Source of the DNA: Eubacteriales bacterium
GTDB taxonomy: Bacteria > Bacillota > Clostridia > Saccharofermentanales > UBA5734
Direction: 5' to 3'
NCBI GenBank assembly: GCA_028695145.1
Contig: JAQVJP010000014.1
Span: 1 to 33,583, forward strand
DNA length: 33,583 nt
Part shown: positions 32,254 to 33,583 of the stretch, piece after piece
How the letters are laid out: every line of letters starts with the position of its first letter
Position numbering within the stretch: the first letter of the stretch is position 1
Notes under the pieces: generated by a model
The model's input: only the letters and a program-made list of their open reading frames with translations
What the model was told of the DNA's origin: nothing
Database searches by the model: none
Program-made: the position numbers and the translations under genes

Positions 32254-33273
32254 GTGAAGCTTGAAGAAACTCAAAAACTGCTCTTATCTGATACTCTGGT
32301 ACCGGATATATTTATAACTGAATACCTGCCTGCGCTTGACGGTCTTGCGGTCAAGATATATATTTATTTGCTTCTGGCTGTAAGAAAAAACAGGCGTATA
32401 ACTGAGAATGATCTTGCTCGACGTATGGGAACTGACAAGGAGTCTATTCAAGTCGCGCTGCTTGCTCTATCAGATCTTAAGCTGCTTGATATAAAAGCTG
32501 ATGGTTTGGAAATATTGGATGTCAAGGCTCAAGAGATAGAACGTACATACAGGCCGAAAACAGCCTCAACACCTCTTGAGATTATGTCGCAAAACAATGT
32601 GTTTACTCAGCGTGAGCAGCTGATTCATGACATATCAAAAACATTTTTCCAAGGGTTGATGTCGCCTTCATGGTATGCGGAAATTGATAGCTGGTTCGAT
32701 CGCTATAGATTTGAACCGGAAGTAATCTATGCTTTGTTTCAGGAATGTTCTCGTCGGAATAAGCTTGATAATAGGGCATATATCAGTAAAGTTGCAGAAA
32801 ATTGGTCCGCACGTAAGATAATAACATACCAGGACTTGAATGCTTACTTCCTTTCATATGAGAATATCAAGAAAATCACACGTAAGGTAGGCCGCAAACT
32901 GCGCAAGACAATGACAGAATACGACGAGGAAATTGTTAGTCGTTGGGTGGAAAAAATGGGTTATGACTTCGATATCATTGAGCTTGCGCTGCGTAAAACT
33001 GTTAAGCTCTCCCAGCCTAATCTTGCTTATATCGATAGAATACTACAGGAATGGTTTTCCCATCAGCTACGTGATGCTGTTTCGATTAACGCTTATGAGG
33101 AAGCAAAGGCAGCTCGTTTGTCAGCATCTGGGAATAACAGACAGCAAAATCAGCGTGGTAGTAAACCTGCTAATATTGGTAATTTTGATCAGCGAGATTA
33201 TAGCGACGATTTTTTCAACGAATTCTATGAGCCGCTACAGAGTAGTTCCGATAAGGAGGCTGACCATAAATGA
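32254..33273 (+). CDS. DnaD-domain replication protein with tandem domains
   Basis: Helicase-loading/primosome protein of the Bacillota DnaD/DnaB group. The N-terminal ~100 residues look like a winged helix (RITENDLARRMGTDKESIQV, about 49-68). Two DnaD/DnaB-type helical domains follow. The first, around residues 135-205, contains RAYISKVAENWSARKIITYQDL. The second, around 220-280, contains PNLAYIDRILQEWF, the family's Y-I-x-x-I-L-x-x-W signature. The C-terminus is polar and Gln/Asn-rich. It starts with GTG after GAGGGGATGGGG. Its stop overlaps the start of the next gene (ATGA), a DnaC/DnaI-type loader. This two-gene arrangement is widespread and implies joint action in loading the replicative helicase. 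Confidence 0.88.
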   Translation: MKLEETQKLLLSDTLVPDIFITEYLPALDGLAVKIYIYLLLAVRKNRRITENDLARRMGTDKESIQVALLALSDLKLLDIKADGLEILDVKAQEIERTYRPKTASTPLEIMSQNNVFTQREQLIHDISKTFFQGLMSPSWYAEIDSWFDRYRFEPEVIYALFQECSRRNKLDNRAYISKVAENWSARKIITYQDLNAYFLSYENIKKITRKVGRKLRKTMTEYDEEIVSRWVEKMGYDFDIIELALRKTVKLSQPNLAYIDRILQEWFSHQLRDAVSINAYEEAKAARLSASGNNRQQNQRGSKPANIGNFDQRDYSDDFFNEFYEPLQSSSDKEADHK

Positions 33274-33583
33274 ACTCATCTATCAGCAAGGCGGCCGCCG
33301 CCATCTATGAAGAACGCAGAAATCGATCCGACAAACTGCGGAGAATAAGACAGCAGCAGGTTCATGATAAATTTCCTGAGCTTGATAAACTTGATCGGGA
33401 AATCGCGATGAGTGGAGCTGAAATGTTGTTCGAAGCGATTGATCCAGATCGACCTAAAACAGCTTCTGCACGCAAACAGGAATTAATTGAGCGCAGAAAT
33501 CAGTTCATAGCCGATCATGGAATAGATCCTGAGTTTGATCAACCTGCATATGAATGTGATATTTGCCATGATACAGGCTATAC
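33270..33583 (+). CDS. DnaC/DnaI-type helicase loader, N-terminal part (cut by window end)
   Basis: The frame opens at an ATG overlapping the DnaD-protein stop, with AAGGAGG upstream, and stays open for 104 codons to the window edge. The visible part is a charged helical region (IYEERRNRSDKLRRIRQQQV) followed by YECDICHDTGYT, the cysteine motif that precedes the AAA+ ATPase domain in clostridial DnaC/DnaI proteins. The ATPase motifs lie outside the window. Identification rests on this motif and on the partner gene. Confidence 0.82.
   Translation, partial: MNSSISKAAAAIYEERRNRSDKLRRIRQQQVHDKFPELDKLDREIAMSGAEMLFEAIDPDRPKTASARKQELIERRNQFIADHGIDPEFDQPAYECDICHDTGY

Overview
The window looks like a chromosomal segment of a low-to-moderate GC, anaerobic member of the Bacillota, most likely class Clostridia. 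The signs are strong AGGAGG-type ribosome binding sites throughout, a pyruvate:ferredoxin oxidoreductase (nifJ), a DnaD-domain/DnaC-type helicase loading pair, a YwqC/YwqD/YwqE-like polysaccharide phospho-relay, VanW and NlpC/P60 wall proteins, and a fused phosphoglycerate kinase-triosephosphate isomerase. The exact family cannot be fixed from sequence alone. I saw no tRNA, rRNA, CRISPR array, insertion sequence or phage gene.

Layout. (1) 1-465: gene-poor leader with a hairpin, a possible 9-codon peptide, direct repeats and a promoter. (2) 466-4927 (+): chain-length/kinase-activator protein, BY-kinase, PHP tyrosine phosphatase and a membrane nucleotide-sugar 4,6-dehydratase, closed by a bidirectional terminator. 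(3) 5028-9647 (-): polyamine importer potA-potB-potC-potD behind an XRE-cupin regulator. A consensus-like promoter and a perfect 10+10 bp palindrome lie just in front. (4) 9893-10717 (+): proB, glutamate 5-kinase. (5) 10770-18813: cell-wall block with a class A PBP and an M23 protein on the minus strand, then a 23S rRNA uracil methyltransferase, an NlpC/P60 protein and a VanW protein on the plus strand. (6) 18870-24740 (-): GT2 glycosyltransferase, large GT-C-like membrane protein, tandem class II aldolase-like protein and a PHP phosphoesterase with an unrecognised N-terminal region. (7) 24897-32163 (+): pgk-tpi fusion, gpmI and nifJ, a lower-glycolysis-to-acetyl-CoA block. (8) 32254-end (+): tandem DnaD-domain protein and the start of a DnaC/DnaI-type helicase loader, cut by the window edge.

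How they work together. Region 2 controls and feeds extracellular polysaccharide export. Regions 5 and 6 build, trim and probably decorate the envelope. Region 7 carries carbon from triose phosphate through 2-phosphoglycerate, and separately from pyruvate to acetyl-CoA (gapdh, enolase and pyruvate kinase are not here). Region 3 imports spermidine/putrescine under what appears to be direct autorepression.

Most of the window is conventional. The parts most worth a second look are the aldolase/PHP pair, with a metal-site-deficient second aldolase domain and an unexplained PHP N-terminus; a strong 11-bp-arm hairpin just inside the PHP gene start; the PGK-TIM fusion; the XRE-cupin operator; the palindrome in front of nifJ; and the interlocked divergent promoters between the M23 and methyltransferase genes. 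Several long reading frames extend upstream of their real starts. I moved those starts where ribosome binding sites and promoters decide it, and say so in each entry.
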